DNA from: Begonia masoniana
Lineage: Eukaryota; Streptophyta; Magnoliopsida; Cucurbitales; Begoniaceae
DNA length: 64,000 nt
Assembly (NCBI GenBank): GCA_022432975.1
Contig: CM039509.1
Span: 8,587,075-8,651,074, forward strand
Direction of reading: 5' to 3'
Both the position numbers and the translations under genes were made by a program. Shown piece after piece: positions 33,868-46,144 of the stretch; positions within the stretch are counted from its first letter, which is position 1; every line of letters begins with the position of its first letter. A model generated the notes under the pieces. It saw nothing but the letters and a program-made list of their open reading frames with translations. It searched no databases and had not been told where the DNA came from.

Positions 33868-36696
33868 TAGACTTCTTCTTTAAGATCACCATTTAAGAAG
33901 GTATTCTTGACATCCATCTGAGATATTTTCCATCGACGAACAGTGGCAACAACAATCATTATTCAAACGATGGTCATTTTAGAACCATCGACTAAAGTTT
34001 CCTCATAAGCCATGTCATACTTTTGAGAGTGACCTTTAGCAACAAGACGAGCTTTGTACCGTTCAATAGAACCATCAGATTTTGTTTTGATCTTAAAAAC
34101 CCAACGAGATCCAATAGCGCGTTTCCCAGGTGACATCGATACCATATCCCAAGTATGAGTCTGATGTAGAGCAGTTAATTCCTCGGCCATAGCATTCTTA
34201 CAAAGAGGGTTACCAACATCTTCTTTATAAGACAAATGCTCAAAACGATGATGAATAGACGTAACAAAATAGGCAAAAGAACTAGAATAACAAGAATAAG
34301 CAAAATTAGTAATTTAGTTGACTTACAAGGACGAGTAGACTGACGAATATGATTTTTCGCAATCTCTTGAGATGATTGAGCAGTTACAGGAGGGAGAGGA
34401 GTCACAGATGTCCCATAGATCAAGTTACCAGATTCAGTGGAGCTGGTAGGAGTATAAATAGCCGTGGGGGAGGCTTCAGTCATTGTCGGTACTGAAGGGA
34501 TCAATGCGTATAAGATCTGCATGAGTGATATTGTGCTGGGCAAAGGGTACAGAGAAGAAAGGAATATGTTCAAGAAACACAACATGACAAAAGACATACA
34601 ACTTTTGCACTGACTGGATCAAAATAACGATATCCCTTTGTGATCAACACCATAACCAAGAAATACACATAAAGCAGATCGAGAGGACAATTTATCACGC
34701 TCGATATGTGGTCGAAGAACAAAACAAGTACAACTAAAAACACGTAAAGAGGAATAGTCAGGAGCACGACCATATAGTTTTTGAAAGGGAAACAAACTTG
34801 AATTGTGAGAAGTTGGTATCCTATTGATCATGTGAGTAGTAGTAAAGACCTCTTCTCCCCAAAAGACACTAGGAATATCCGCAAACAATAAAAAAACATT
34901 GGCTATCTCAACAAGATGTCTATGCTTTCTCTCTACAATCTCAGTTTGTTGAGGTATTTTTTGACCCGAGGTTTGATGAATAGTATCTTCATACGCAAGT
35001 AAACAGAAAAAAACATTAAAGTGTATTCACCCCCAAATCACAACGAAAACACTTGATAATAGCCGAATGCTGAGTTTTGACAAGAGTTTTAAAGTTATTG
35101 AAGATGATAAGATACTCCGACCTGCATTTCATAAGATAAATCCAAGTATAACGAGTGCAATCATCAATAAAAGACACATAATATCGTGAACCCCATTTTG
35201 TAGTAATAGGAGAAGGTCCCCACACATTAGAATGAACAAGATCAAAAAGATTATGAGAAAAAGATAGGCTTTTATTGAAAGGTAATGCAGTCAATTTTGC
35301 TAGTTTGCAACCACTACAATCAGAAATATCATGACTTTTTAAAATTCCTAATGCTCCAGACGAAGCTAAGAATTGTAATCGAGATGCTGAAACATGACTC
35401 AAACGAGTATGCCATAAGTAAAAATCAGAAGACAAACGATTCAAACAAAATGATGACAAATCGACACTAAAAGCTACAACATCAGGTAGTTGGAGTTGAT
35501 CTAAGACATAAAGAACCCCTTTCCTACGGCCTATCCCAATTACCTTATGAGATCGCGGGTCCTGCACACAACAATTGGATAAAGAAAAGAAAATTAAATA
35601 GCCAGATGCACACAATTAACTAACAAAAATGAGATTGATGATAAAATTAAAAATATAATAAACATCAGGAAGTGACAAACAAGGTGTATTAACAGAACCT
35701 ATACCTACTAATGACATTGGAGTACCATCAGCAGTCACAAACAGATAAAGACGTATTGTGAGACAAAGAGACAAAAAATGACAAGTCCGGTGACATATGA
35801 TGAGAAGCTCCAGAATCTAAGATCCACAATGAGGAAGATATACCGGATGTACCAGAGGATGATAAACCTACATTGCTGGACTGAGGAGGTCGATATATCC
35901 ATTGTTGCGATGAATTACCAGATTTTCTTGAAGAATTCTAAGTCTGCTGAGGTTGCTGTGATTTTTCTTTGCTCAACAATAGCGAACATTGAACCTTTCA
36001 GTGACCCTTCTATTTGCAAAAGACACATTCATCATGGGAAACCTTCCGGTTCATTCTGTTTTGGTTATTAGACTGAGGACGTTGAGATGCCGCAAAAATA
36101 TATGGAGTATTCGGTGTGATAGCCCTCTTATGAGTTTGGGACTTGAGTTGAACCTCCGTAGTTAACAACTTATTCACCACCGAATCAACAGAAGATAATG
36201 GACTACGGTGGAGTATAGACCCACACAACCTCTCAAAGCCATTACGAAGTGCCATAAACAAATTGAACCAAGCGTTGTTCTTCTTTACGAGCGACATACG
36301 GTGGGAATACTCATAGCTTAGAGATTCTGTTAGCGCTAATTGATCCCACAATGTTGACCATGAGGAATAAAAATCTTGAACACTCATATCCTTCTGCTGA
36401 AGCGCATGAATGTCAGTTTCCAATTGATACTATTTGCAAAATTAGATTGCGTGTACAAACGAGCCAAATGATCCCAAACCTCCTTTGCAGTCTCATATTT
36501 CGCCAACTGAGCTCCGATTGAGTGTGTCACAGAGTTATTTACCCACGTAATTATTTTTGAATTATTAGCCTCCCAAATATCAAGAGAATTGACATAGTCT
36601 CCGACATTTGGGTATGAAGGCTGAACACGAGCTCCAGTAATATATCCCCACATCGATTTGCCTCGCAAGAAATTTTTCATAACATAGCTTAATACG

Positions 36697-38395
36697 TGTA
36701 GCGGCCCTTATCCGTACCGTTAAATTTTCCATATAAATTTTTCTTTTCTAACCCTCATAAAATTTTGGAAATTTTGGCTTCACTCTAAATTGAAGTCTCA
36801 GGTTCTTGAAATCGTTTAAAATCATTGAATAAAACTATGAATTAAGCTGAGGAATAAATACAATGCAAAATGCCGAGGGCAAACGTGTCCAAAACAAGAA
36901 AACAAGGGGCGATCGATTGGCCATTTGACAGCCGATCGATCAGCCCTTGCACAGCCGATCGATCGCCCCTCTTTTTGGCGATCGATCGGCTGCCGGTTTG
37001 GAATTGTTCCAAAGCGAAGCCTGCAGGAGCCGTTCGTTCGCTCCCTTTTTGGTGAACAATCGAGTAACTCTCTGGTTTTCCAGAGAATTCTACGTTCGAT
37101 CGCCCCTCTTCTAGCGATCGAACGGCTTGCTCTCTGGAAATTCGATTCCAGAGAGCTGCTCCATTTCCCTTCACTGCCCACTTCAACATTCTTCCTCCCC
37201 TTTTCTTTTATCTCATCCCCATCAACTCCTAATACTATACCAACACTTCATTCATCATAACAAAACACCATTACCCTCACATTTCTTTAGTTCATCAAAA
37301 TCTCGAGACTACACAGAACCGTTAGAAAACGTAGTGAAATTTCATAAAAATGAACTGCGTGGTTCCGTTTAAAAACTAAACATTTTCCTCTGTTTGAAAA
37401 TATCAAAAACACAACAAAATACTATCAATCCTCCAAAACACTATACATTATCAATCTAGTTGCCAAACATCCTAAAATGAGTTATCTAACTCTAACACAC
37501 CCAAAATACCTATACAACTTTCCCCCACGGGTCAAAATAGCGTCGACTGCGCAGCGCACTCCCACGGACCATCCTTCATCAACCTGCTCATGCGTTGGGT
37601 GGAGGAATATCATCCTCACCTGTTTTGAAGTCACCTACACCATAGAAATAACCTATGAGCTAAAGGCTCAATAAATCTACGTAAATGAAAATGTATGCCA
37701 TGCGTGCGGGGTTCATAAAATCATGCATCATTTTCATTTTTTAGTTACATAGCATGGGTGTCACCGGGGGTTTACTCTCACCAGATGGAGAGGGCACAAT
37801 TTGCGGTTAGATAGCCCTTTCCATCTACCGGGGGGGAAAACATGCTCCTCCTCTCAGGACAGCCATGTCTGAACCCTACCCTGACATGACCGTAATTACA
37901 TACATTCATATCTTTCATTAGTCGTTTCTTTTCATGAAAACATATGCGGAAATTCATTTTTCGTGCTAGTTCGTAAAACAAGATGCATGAACATAGATCG
38001 TACATTAAAAGTAAGAAAACATAGAACAATACATAAAAAGAACCTAGGAAAGCATTCTAATACACAATCAACCGAAACTACCCATCCGACCCACACTAAA
38101 ATAACATCATCACCAAATATCCTTGATCGATAAACACTGCTATGGTGTAGGCCGGATCGACCAAGCGAGTCGTGAAGACTTACCTCGCGTCCGTAGCACA
38201 CCGAGCTCCATTCATGAGCGTTGTTCACCTAAAACATTACACAATACACGACATTAAACTGAGCCTAAATCATCGAACCTTGAAAACTAACGAAACTCCT
38301 AGCTAAAGGAAATTTCCTAAAACTCTATCTTAACTTATTGAGGCATTTATCCAGCAATTTACGCTCAAGAACATCTAAGCTGAGTGTAGGCAAAT
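36697..38395. mobile_element. Gypsy-type LTR, 5' part, inserted in the copia gag
   Basis: Starts TGTAGCGGCCCTTATCCGTA at 36697. It is colinear with the LTR at 60131 for about 480 bp (for example GAGGGCAAACGTGTCCAA, then the GATCGATC palindromes), and its distal part (about 38100-38370, GTGAAGACTTACC..., CTAGCTAAAGGA) is colinear with 56880-57090. The 3' end with GTTACA is missing; the sequence changes around 38396. A 13-base inverted repeat, AGATGGAGAGGGC with GCCCTTTCCATCT, lies at 37783-37829. ORFs here are chance. Confidence 0.75.
36905..37165. repeat. Clustered GATCGATC palindromes and TCTGGAA/TTCCAGA stems (LTR)
   Basis: GGCGATCGATTGGCC, GCCGATCGATCAGC, GCCGATCGATCGCCCC, GGCGATCGATCGGC, GTTCGATCGCCCC and AGCGATCGAACGG lie within 250 bp, followed by CTCTGG...CCAGAGAG stems. 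The same arrangement is present at 60336-60595 and, in its densest form, at 61155-61370. Confidence 0.9.
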
Positions 38396-38433
38396 CCTGG
38401 ACTCGAGAATAGGCAAATCCCGGGTCGTAAAGA

Positions 38434-38690
38434 GGGGGTCGTCATAATCCCACATTGCTTGGAGAAGTATATGGAAATGAAATATATGTAAGGAAAACCT
38501 CCCAAGATAGTAAGACGCGTTTTGGAGAACAATTGACAACGATCCTATAAGAACTCCGAAGTTAAAAGTACTTCGGCAAGAGTAGTACCAGGTTGGGTGA
38601 CCGACTGAGAAGTCCTCGTCAAACAAAGCCGTGAGAGGAGGATATTGGGCTACGGCCCAATCCCCAGAGCGGACAATATCTTACTGGAAA
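38434..38690 (+). mobile_element. Cassandra-type TRIM LTR carrying a 5S rRNA-like domain
   Basis: ATCCCACATTGCTTGGAGAAG, GACGCGTTTTGG and GAGCGGACAATATC are hallmarks of Cassandra LTRs. In the middle, 38541-38619 reads like 5S rRNA: AAGAACTCCGAAGTTAA, then GCAAGAGTAGTACCAGG, TTGGGTGACC and GAAGTCCTCG. The internal pol III box A and box C regions are recognisable. No internal region, PBS or second LTR is seen, so it is a solo LTR or fragment; TGT...ACA termini are eroded. Confidence 0.85.
38541..38619 (+). ncRNA. 5S rRNA-like segment within the Cassandra LTR
   Basis: Matches the 3' two thirds of plant 5S rRNA (AGAACTCCGAAGTTAA, AGAGTAGTACCAGG, TGGGTGACC, GAAGTCCTCG), with changes in the loop next to box A (AAAGTACTTCGGC in place of the usual GCGTGCTTGGGC). 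Not a functional 5S gene: the 5' third is altered and no T-run terminator follows directly. Confidence 0.8.
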
Positions 38691-38866
38691 AATTGGTCAT
38701 TATAAAAACTCTTTTGAGAAAAAACTCAAAGCCAATACTTTCTGAAGAAAACTAAGAATCGGGAAGGTGATTGAGTACAAACCCACACTCTTTGAATTGA
38801 TGTAGTTATTGAATAAGCCACATAACTTATTAATTTAAAGTACATTGATTTCCTTCTTAATAATAA

Positions 38867-39031
38867 GAGTAATACTATGTTTACCCTATTAAAATACTCG
38901 CTGACGTGTTAAGCAATGATTGATACAATAATGTAATAAATTATAAATAATTAATTAATTACATTATTTGCATCATATATTGTTTAATACGTCATTGAAT
39001 ATTTTAAGAAGGTAAACATAATATTATTCTC
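38867..39031. mobile_element. Short palindromic MITE (165 bp)
   Basis: The left end GAGTAATACTATGTTTACC and the right end GGTAAACATAATATTATTCTC are imperfect inverted repeats. The centre (TAAATAATTAATTAATTA) is itself palindromic. ATAATA lies on both sides and may be the target duplication. A related, more decayed copy seems to lie at about 39105-39235. Confidence 0.6.
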
Positions 39032-40127
39032 ATAATAATTAAAGTAGAGGGGCCTTTGAAAGATTGGTGACCCACTTGGTCAACGAAAAGAGAGTGAGTG
39101 TGCGTTGAATAATGATTGGTGTAATTAATATAATAATTATAAATAACTAATTAATTAGAACAATTATTGTTTTGACACTTCACCAAATATTTTAAAATAT
39201 TAGAATAATAAATGTAACATTATTTATTTTTAATTTATTTATTAACACTAGATTTCTAATTTATTATTGATAACATTTTTCTAATTTCTAAAAAAAACCA
39301 ACACGTGACTATATTTTATTTAAGTCATTTATTGACTTTAATAAAAAAAATAAGAAAAGTACTATTTTACCCTTAAAGAACTGTATGTAAAGTAGAGAAG
39401 GCAACCGTAGAGAAGTTGCTTCATCTGCGCATTGTGAAGGAGTCCACCGTTTTGTTCAAGAAATTGACTTCTATCTCTTCTTACAAGAAACCACCGCGAA
39501 ACTTCCCTTCTTCCATGACCAAGTCCACTTCTAACCCCCTCCGGCCACCTTGTCTTGCTCTTTTCTCCCCTTTCCGACTGCTTTTCTCTTTCTCTTCGGA
39601 CTAGGGCCGGATCTTTCACTTCCTCTGTATGTTCTCTCCTTGTCTATTTTTCTTTTTCTTCTTTCTCCCTTTTTATCACTTTCTATTTTTGATTGTGTGT
39701 TGGAATCTCCATAGCTTTTTGTTATTGTCTTACTCGTGGTATGTTGTTTACTGATTTTTATAAGGCTTCAATTTGGTCTATCCGACTTAGGATGAACACA
39801 CTTTGGTCATTTTTGATGAATGAATTTACCTTTTGGAAGTATAATTGAGACAGGACAAGTCCTCGGGGTCATGTCTATGTAGGGATTTGGGTAATATTGA
39901 TGTCAGTTACTTTTATATTAACTTTCTGCTTTTCTGCTGCAAATTTGCTATTTAGATGTCGTTCAAATTCCCTGAGATGAAAAGCAAAGTGTTTTAGTTT
40001 GAAAATTCTGCAGATTATCCATTTCAGGTAGTGATTGTTGAGAAAATTGCCGTATATGAAGAAGCTACTGAGTATCGCTGCAGATTTATAGTTCAATTGC
40101 ATATTTGGATTTTGGTTGTCAATTATC
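39032..40127. other. AT-rich spacer and probable CNGC promoter/leader
   Basis: AT-rich to 39360 with a MITE-like piece. From about 39400 to 39640 the composition becomes pyrimidine-rich (CTTCTTCCATGACCAAG, CTCTTTCTCTTCGG), fitting a 5'UTR exon, with a possible GT donor near 39627. No other gene seen. Confidence 0.4.
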
Positions 40128-43100
40128 ATGGGTTATCCACCGGAGAAATCTGTGAGGTCAGTTTAGAAATTATATTTCATTATTTCTTAAATTTGTGGTT
40201 ATTGTTGAAGGACTGAATCACATTATAAAAAGGGTGCCAAATACGTTTAAAAATACATTTTCTTTCATTCACAAATAAATGAAGATATGAAGTAAATGTC
40301 TCTTTTATGGCCCTTTTGAAATTGCTTTGATGAAGTTACCAGGAGTGAGATTGTGGTTTTTGGATATAAGCATTGTGTTTTTGGTCCTCTTACTATTATT
40401 ATGTGCTATCTCACACCTATTTTCTTTCGTTGATACTGATGACACACAATTTACTATTATTATGTTTCTATTATAAGGATTGACGCACAAATGAAAGTGT
40501 ATCTTGGAACCTGGTAATAAACGGGTGGTCAAAATCTTCATTCATGTGGACATAACACATCATAATGTTCGCTATCCAACCGCATTTTTACCCCTTTGCT
40601 TTTTTGGTCTGCACTTACTCTTACATTGCCATGTTTATTTAAATACTAAGGAATTATACATTGCCAGCACTTCTATTTCAGTAGTAGGTAGCAGAGTTAG
40701 TGCTCTTACCCATGCATGCTTCATGATTCATTGACTACAGTCATTCATACGTCACACTCAGATCTATGTGCCATTTCAGGTTTCAGAATTGGAATTCTGA
40801 GAAAACTACTGGTGAGTTATTTTTCACTGATGGCGGAACAAATTCAGAAAAGATCATTATTAGGGATAGATCAGTTTCAGAAAAGCTTCAAACAGGGTTT
40901 GAATCGGGGGCAAACAGATTTATAAGAATAAAGAAATCATTGAGATCATCTTCATTTAATAAATTCGTGGCCAAAGGCTTAGGTTCTGGAAATAAATTTC
41001 TTGATCCACAGGGACCTTTCCTGCAGAAATGGAACAAGATATTTGTACTGTCTTGTCTAATTGCAGTTTCACTGGATCCGTTGTTCTTTTATGTTCCTGT
41101 GATTAATGACTCGGAGAAGTGTCTTTGGTTGGATCAAAGGATGGAAATTATAGCCATTATCCTACGATCATTTACTGACATATTCTATGTAGTACATATT
41201 ATTTTTCAATTTCATACTGGGTTTATTGCTCCCTCTTCCCGAGTATTTGGCAGGGGTGTTTTGGTTGAAGATTCTTGGGAAATAGCCAAGAGGTACCTGT
41301 CATCATACTTTCTAATCGATATTCTTGCAGTCCTCCCTCTACCTCAGGTGGGAATGGCTCTACTTCTGAAAATTTTTACTTCTGAAAATGATTGGAGCAT
41401 TTTGAAAGAAATTGATCATTCTTGTTTGTGAATTATCTTAAATTCATTGTTTAGTTATGAAAAATTTCGTTTCTTTCCCTTATTTATATAGGACACCGAA
41501 GAGTTTGACATCATGGCCTTTATTCAAGTGTATTCGCAATTTAGGATTGAAGTTATTTGATAACCTTAAGATGAATTGTTGAAAATTCATGTGCTGTTTA
41601 GATCTAGTGCTTCTTTTTTTATCTCCTTTCTTGTTCTATATTGAATTCCTAAGTTGTTCTATGTTCAGGTGATTATTTTAATAGTCATTCCAAAATTAGG
41701 AGGCTCAAGATCGTTGAATACGAAGAATTTATTGAAATTTGTTGTCCTCTTTCAATATATTCCGAGGATTCTTAGAATTTATCCGCTATACAAAGAAGTT
41801 ACAAGGACCTCTGGCATTCTAACTGAGACTGCATGGGCTGGAGCTGCATTTAATCTGTTACTTTACATGCTAGCAAGCCACGTAAGTTTGGATTTCTATC
41901 CGGACTTGTTTGTAGGATATAAAAGCTATTTAAATCTGGTACACCGTAGGCCTTTATTTCTTATCAAACTCTTTAAAACTATAAATAGCAAATGGCACTA
42001 GATAAATTTCATTTAAGACAGCAAAATTATACTTGGCCGGGTTGAAACTTATGTGATTAATCCAAGGCATGTAATTAGTAGAAGAGTGCAAGCTAGATTT
42101 CTGAATGAAAATCTCGCTAGTGTATGTATATTGCTTTAATAGTTAGTCTATCTTGATTTTATGGGAGGTTTTCTTAATAATGTTATACTCTTTCAGGTCA
42201 CTATGGAACAGGATTTCATTCTTTTATGCTCTCATTTTGGATTTTCATTTGAAACTGTTTTGAGATGAACAAATAAGCAAATTGGCCAACAAGTACAAAG
42301 TAATTATTTGACTAATGCAGATGTATCGTAAACTGAAGTGAAACTCATTTAATGTGTGTTATAGGTGCTTGGAGCATTCTGGTATCTGGTTTCCATTGAA
42401 CGAGAAACCACCTGCTGGCAACAAGCTTGCCGGAATCAGACTGGCTGTATTCTTGATTCATTGTATTGTGATTGGAAGAGTCCTCAAGTAAATTTATTTC
42501 TGAATACATCTTGCCCAATTCAAGACCCAGACAAGAAAAAATTTGATTTTGGAATATTCCTTGATGCTCTTCAATCTGGCGTTGTTGAGTCCATGGATTT
42601 TCCACAGAAGTTCTGTTACTGTTTCTGGTGGGGACTGAGAAATTTGAGGTGTGCAGTGCTCATATCTTCCTTGTTCTTAAATTTTCAACAATTCTGAAGT
42701 GTTTTTAAAAAAAATCTGATATGATTATCTTAGTCTGATTTGTTAGATTTTCTTTTACAATTTACAGATAACATATTTTTGAAACAAGATCACTATCATA
42801 CTTTCTTTTACGTTGTTTTGTTAAGGACTTTGCTTTTTGGGTTGTTTGTTGTTTGGGTGATCATTTGAATGACTTGTGGTTTAGTGTTTTATATTGAATC
42901 CTTAAGTGTTATTTTCTTGATCATTTGCTAAGATTATTATTAATCTATATTCTGGTTTGTAACTTTAACTAAGGTATTTTTCTAGAATATGTTATTAATC
43001 AGTCATCAATAGTATATTGTTTTTTATGTGCAGGCAATTGTATCAGAAAGCGGATGATTCGATTTTCTTCACTTTTTTTTTGCTTAATGGTGATCTAAAT

Positions 43101-44858
43101 GATTGATTAAATTTATAAAACTTATGTAATAATAGTCGGACTTGATGTTTTCTGTTTTGGTGATCAGTTTCTCAATAAATCTCAATGTATTTATTTAGTA
43201 ATCTAATGGATGCAGTTCCCTTGGGCAAAATCTTGAGACAAGTACATATGTTTGGGAAATTGGCTTCGCAGTTTTCATTTCCATATCAGGCTTGGTGTTA
43301 TTTGCCTTTCTCATCGGCAATATGCAGGTGGGTGTCGGCCATTTTTCTTTTTTATTTGCTTTTGATCTCTATTACTTGCAAGTGAACCTTTTTTCGCATG
43401 CGAGAGTCACTTCAATTATCATATTCTGGTTGTTGGGAACTGAGTAATTTTTTCAGAACTTTTTGAAATGTCAATAACATATGAGCTAAGTAAGCAAAGT
43501 AAAAGCTTTAATCATCACAGCATTATTTAGTTTGGATTGTCAGTTAGAGGTAATGAATTGTAGGCCTCTTTTGAAGTAAAATTTTTTCTTGATACTTATG
43601 TTCTGAAGTTGGATGCTCTTGAAACAGACGTATCTGCAATCAACGACCACAAGATTAGAGGAGATGAGGGTAAAAAGAAGAGATGCAGAACAGTGGATGT
43701 CACACCGCTTGCTTCCTGAGAGCCTGAGGGAGCGGATTAGAAGGTATGAACAATACAAATGGCAGGAAACTAGAGGTGTTGATGAAGAGAACCTGGTTCG
43801 AAATCTCCCCAAAGATCTTCGAAGAGACATAAAGCGGCATCTCTGCTTGGATCTTCTTATGAGAGTGAGTTTCCACATCTTTACAGTTTATTCATGGAGA
43901 CATTGTTTTGCTGTTTCAGTTCTTGATTAGGACAACTCTGGTGGAGGATTTTTCTGCATCAAATGTTTTGTTCAACTAGAGCAATTTGTAAAATAAAACT
44001 GTTGGTTTTTACTTTAAAGCTTCTAATAAATTGAATATGATGTAGGATTTTTAGAGAAATGATAGATTGTGGAGATTAGAAAGAGTAAATAGATCGAGAA
44101 ATAGATTATTCAATGATTATGTCTAATTCGAAGTATAAATTTTTAAATTCTGTAAGTATCTCAAGAATGAAAACTAATTAAGAACTTTACTAGTTTATTA
44201 TACGCTTAATGATACTTCCATATTCCCCATAAAAAATGTGTGTTTTTCTGTTTTGAAGGTTCCAATGTTTGAAAAGATGGATGAACAATTGTTGGATGCA
44301 ATGTGCGACCGTCTCAAACCTGTGCTCTATACAGAGGACAGTTACATTGTTCGGGAAGGTGACCCAGTGGACGAGATGCTTTTCATCATGCGGGGGAAGT
44401 TATTAACGATGACTACAAATGGCGGACGAACTGGCTTCTTCAATTCCGAGCACCTCAAAGCAGGGGACTTTTGTGGAGAAGAATTACTAACATGGGCCCT
44501 TGATCCTCACTCCTCCGTTAATCTCCCCATCTCGACTAGAACAGTTCAAGCTCTTGTAGAAGTCGAGGCCTTCGCCTTGAAAGCCGATGATTTGAAGTTT
44601 GTGGCCTCTCAGTTCCGGCGGCTTCACAGCAAACAGCTCCGCCACACTTTTAGGTTGTACTCGCAGCAATGGAGGACATGGGCCGCATGTTTCATCCAAG
44701 CAGCCTGGCGTCGCTACAGCAAAAAGAAGCTGGAAGAGTCGCTCCGCGAAGAGGAGAAGTCGATTGCAAGATGCATTGGCGAAAAACCGGTGGTTGCTCA
44801 CCGAGCTTGGGTGCCACCATTTATGCATCTCGATTTGCGGCAAATGCTCTCCGTTTAA
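40128..44858 (+). CDS. CNGC1: Cyclic nucleotide-gated ion channel, CNGC1-like, C-terminus frameshifted
   Basis: Plasma-membrane cation channel subunit gated by cyclic nucleotides and calmodulin. Exons: 40128-40156, 40780-41347, 41669-41881, 42365-42648, 43216-43327, 43628-43864 and 44259-44858, all in phase, 680 aa to the first stop. Start MGYPPEKSVRFQNWNSEK. Six TM segments lie in exons 2-4 (S1 VLSCLIAVSLDPLFFYV; S4 region with RILRIYPLYKEV). The pore helix SLGQNL spans the 42648/43216 splice. The CNBD phosphate-binding cassette is GDFCGEELLTWALDP, and the IQ motif is FIQAAWRRYSKKK. After EEEK one extra base near 44760 and another in the A5 run at 44782-44786 shift the frame. The usual tail (SLGATIYASRF ... 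LLQKPAEPDF) continues in the third frame to a stop at 44953. The read-out tail instead ends DLRQMLSV. Group I membership is by resemblance. Confidence 0.9.
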
Positions 44859-45523
44859 TTGGACGGAACAGTGCTCGTAAAGCAAGAGTGGCCGAAAGAG
44901 TTCCGCCAATGCTCCTTCAGAAGCCTGCAGAGCCAGACTTCACGGGGGAGTAAGTAAGAAGTAGATGATGATGTATTTGTAATGTTTGTGTTTTTCGTGA
45001 TAGAAAGCCACATTATTTGTAAGAAGACTTGAAGTACGCGATTGGGTGTAAATTATTAAACTCCCTTTGTTTTTTGGTTGGGATTCTATTTAAAAATACA
45101 GTTCCCAAATTTGTGGAACCATCAGTATCAGTATGTTTCAAAACATCATCGAGAACTGCACCCCATTTCGGACATCAAACTTCAAGTGTTTATTACTATG
45201 GCTTGGTGCAGTCTTACAAAAGAAACAAACCACAAATAATAATAAATGGTAAGGTTGCAACATCATATGAGGCCATTTCCATTTCCAGGTAACTTGCATA
45301 GCTCACTGAAGTCGAACCCCACTTTCCATTTCCAGACAACAGTATTTTGAGGAAACTACCTACAAAATCTTTCCTAATTTGAATTAGGAAACTATTCCAA
45401 TTCCCAAACACTAAGCTTTCCTTTCCTGCTTCTAACTAGACTCCCTTTTTTGTGCTTCTACAAGTAACCACTCTTGTCTCCTCCAATCTTCTGATTCCCC
45501 CTCTCCTCCTCCACTCTTGCACC
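44859..45523. other. 3' end of CNGC and upstream region of the B3 gene
   Basis: 44859-44953 holds the displaced conserved CNGC tail in another frame. Then comes a 3'UTR with AATAATAAATGG near 45240 and AT-mixed sequence. The B3 leader is pyrimidine-rich (CTCCCCCTCTCC-like) from about 45440. Nothing else seen. Confidence 0.5.
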
Positions 45524-46144
45524 ATGGGAAGAACTTCTTCCACGCTCAACCTCAATGGACCAGGTGCTGTCCATTTCTCGGGAAATTGGTCCGGCTTTTC
45601 TACCTTATTAGATGTTACAGCAATGTTGAAAGAAGAGGACATTGCCAGAGAGATGGAGGTCGCACGGTTTGCTCAAAAATATTTGAGACCTGTTAAAAAC
45701 ATAGAAGCATCACCTGAACCTTCTTCGGAGCCGGATTTGCCGCAAAACTTCAAGAATGCCATCACTGGGGTGGGAGGGACTGGCATTATGCTGGTATTGC
45801 GGAAGAGTCTCTTCAAAACAGATGTCGAATCCAATAATGGAAGATTGTCGATGTTGTTCAGCAAAATCCAGCGAGATTTCTTGTCGGACACAGAGAGAAG
45901 AGCGATGGAAAACGGGGAAGACAAAATAGTGACGATAATAGAGCCATCGCTGAAAGAAAGAAAGATAACCATGACCCAATGGGATATGAAGAAAAAAACT
46001 GGCAAAACTTGCTCCATGTACGCATTGAAGACAAACTGGAACGGAATCGTGCGTGACAACGGCTTAAAGGAAAACGACAGTGTTCAGGTTTGGTCGTTTC
46101 GCGTTGAAGAAGAGCTTCGTCTTGCGCTGGTTCTAGACAAGTGA
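45524..46144 (+). CDS. B3 DNA-binding domain protein (former DUF313 type)
   Basis: Single-exon 206-aa protein; the ATG at 45524 sits in the strong context ACCATGGG and is preferred over the non-ATG opening 72 bases upstream. The N-terminal part (GPGAVHFSGNWSGFSTLLDV) is followed by an acidic linker and a C-terminal B3-like domain at about 85-206: LRKSLFKTDVESNNGRLSM, then ITMTQWDMKKKTGK, WNGIVRDNGLKENDSVQVWSF. This resembles the small plant B3 proteins of Arabidopsis loci such as At2g31420 and At1g05920. It is presumably a nuclear DNA-binding protein; targets are unknown. It follows CNGC in the same orientation, 570 bp further on. No defects seen. Confidence 0.82.
   Translation: MGRTSSTLNLNGPGAVHFSGNWSGFSTLLDVTAMLKEEDIAREMEVARFAQKYLRPVKNIEASPEPSSEPDLPQNFKNAITGVGGTGIMLVLRKSLFKTDVESNNGRLSMLFSKIQRDFLSDTERRAMENGEDKIVTIIEPSLKERKITMTQWDMKKKTGKTCSMYALKTNWNGIVRDNGLKENDSVQVWSFRVEEELRLALVLDK

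Larger units (their letters stand above)
32283..36696 (-). pseudogene. Second Ty1/copia element: gag-pol remnant
   Basis: Minus-strand remnant in pieces. Gag is at 36010-36680 (GKSMWGYITGARVQPSYPN, then a CVFCK..KGH....C knuckle interrupted by two stops). A protease motif WILDSGASHHMS is near 35830, integrase at 34619-35615 (WHTRLSHV, CSGCKLAKL, FIDDCTRYTWIYL), RT at 33290-34235 (RWVFKIKTKSDGSIERYKAR, MDVKNTFLNGDLKEEVYM, LYVDDMIIT) and RNase H at 32290-32977 (LYCDNQSVIYIARN, IADMFTK). Many stops and frameshifts. RT is further split by an insertion at 33512-33867 and by a 98-bp LTR-like insertion at 33109-33206. The 5' end is cut at 36696 by a gypsy LTR that starts TGTAGCGGCCC, so its 5' LTR and PBS are missing. 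Confidence 0.88.

Noticed and set aside
36822..37260. Several overlapping ORFs of 60-119 codons on both strands
   Set aside because: They read through the GATCGATC palindromes of an LTR, which lack stops in several frames; no protein family signal.
38541..38619. Functional 5S rRNA gene
   Set aside because: Only part of the 5S sequence matches, flanked by Cassandra LTR motifs.
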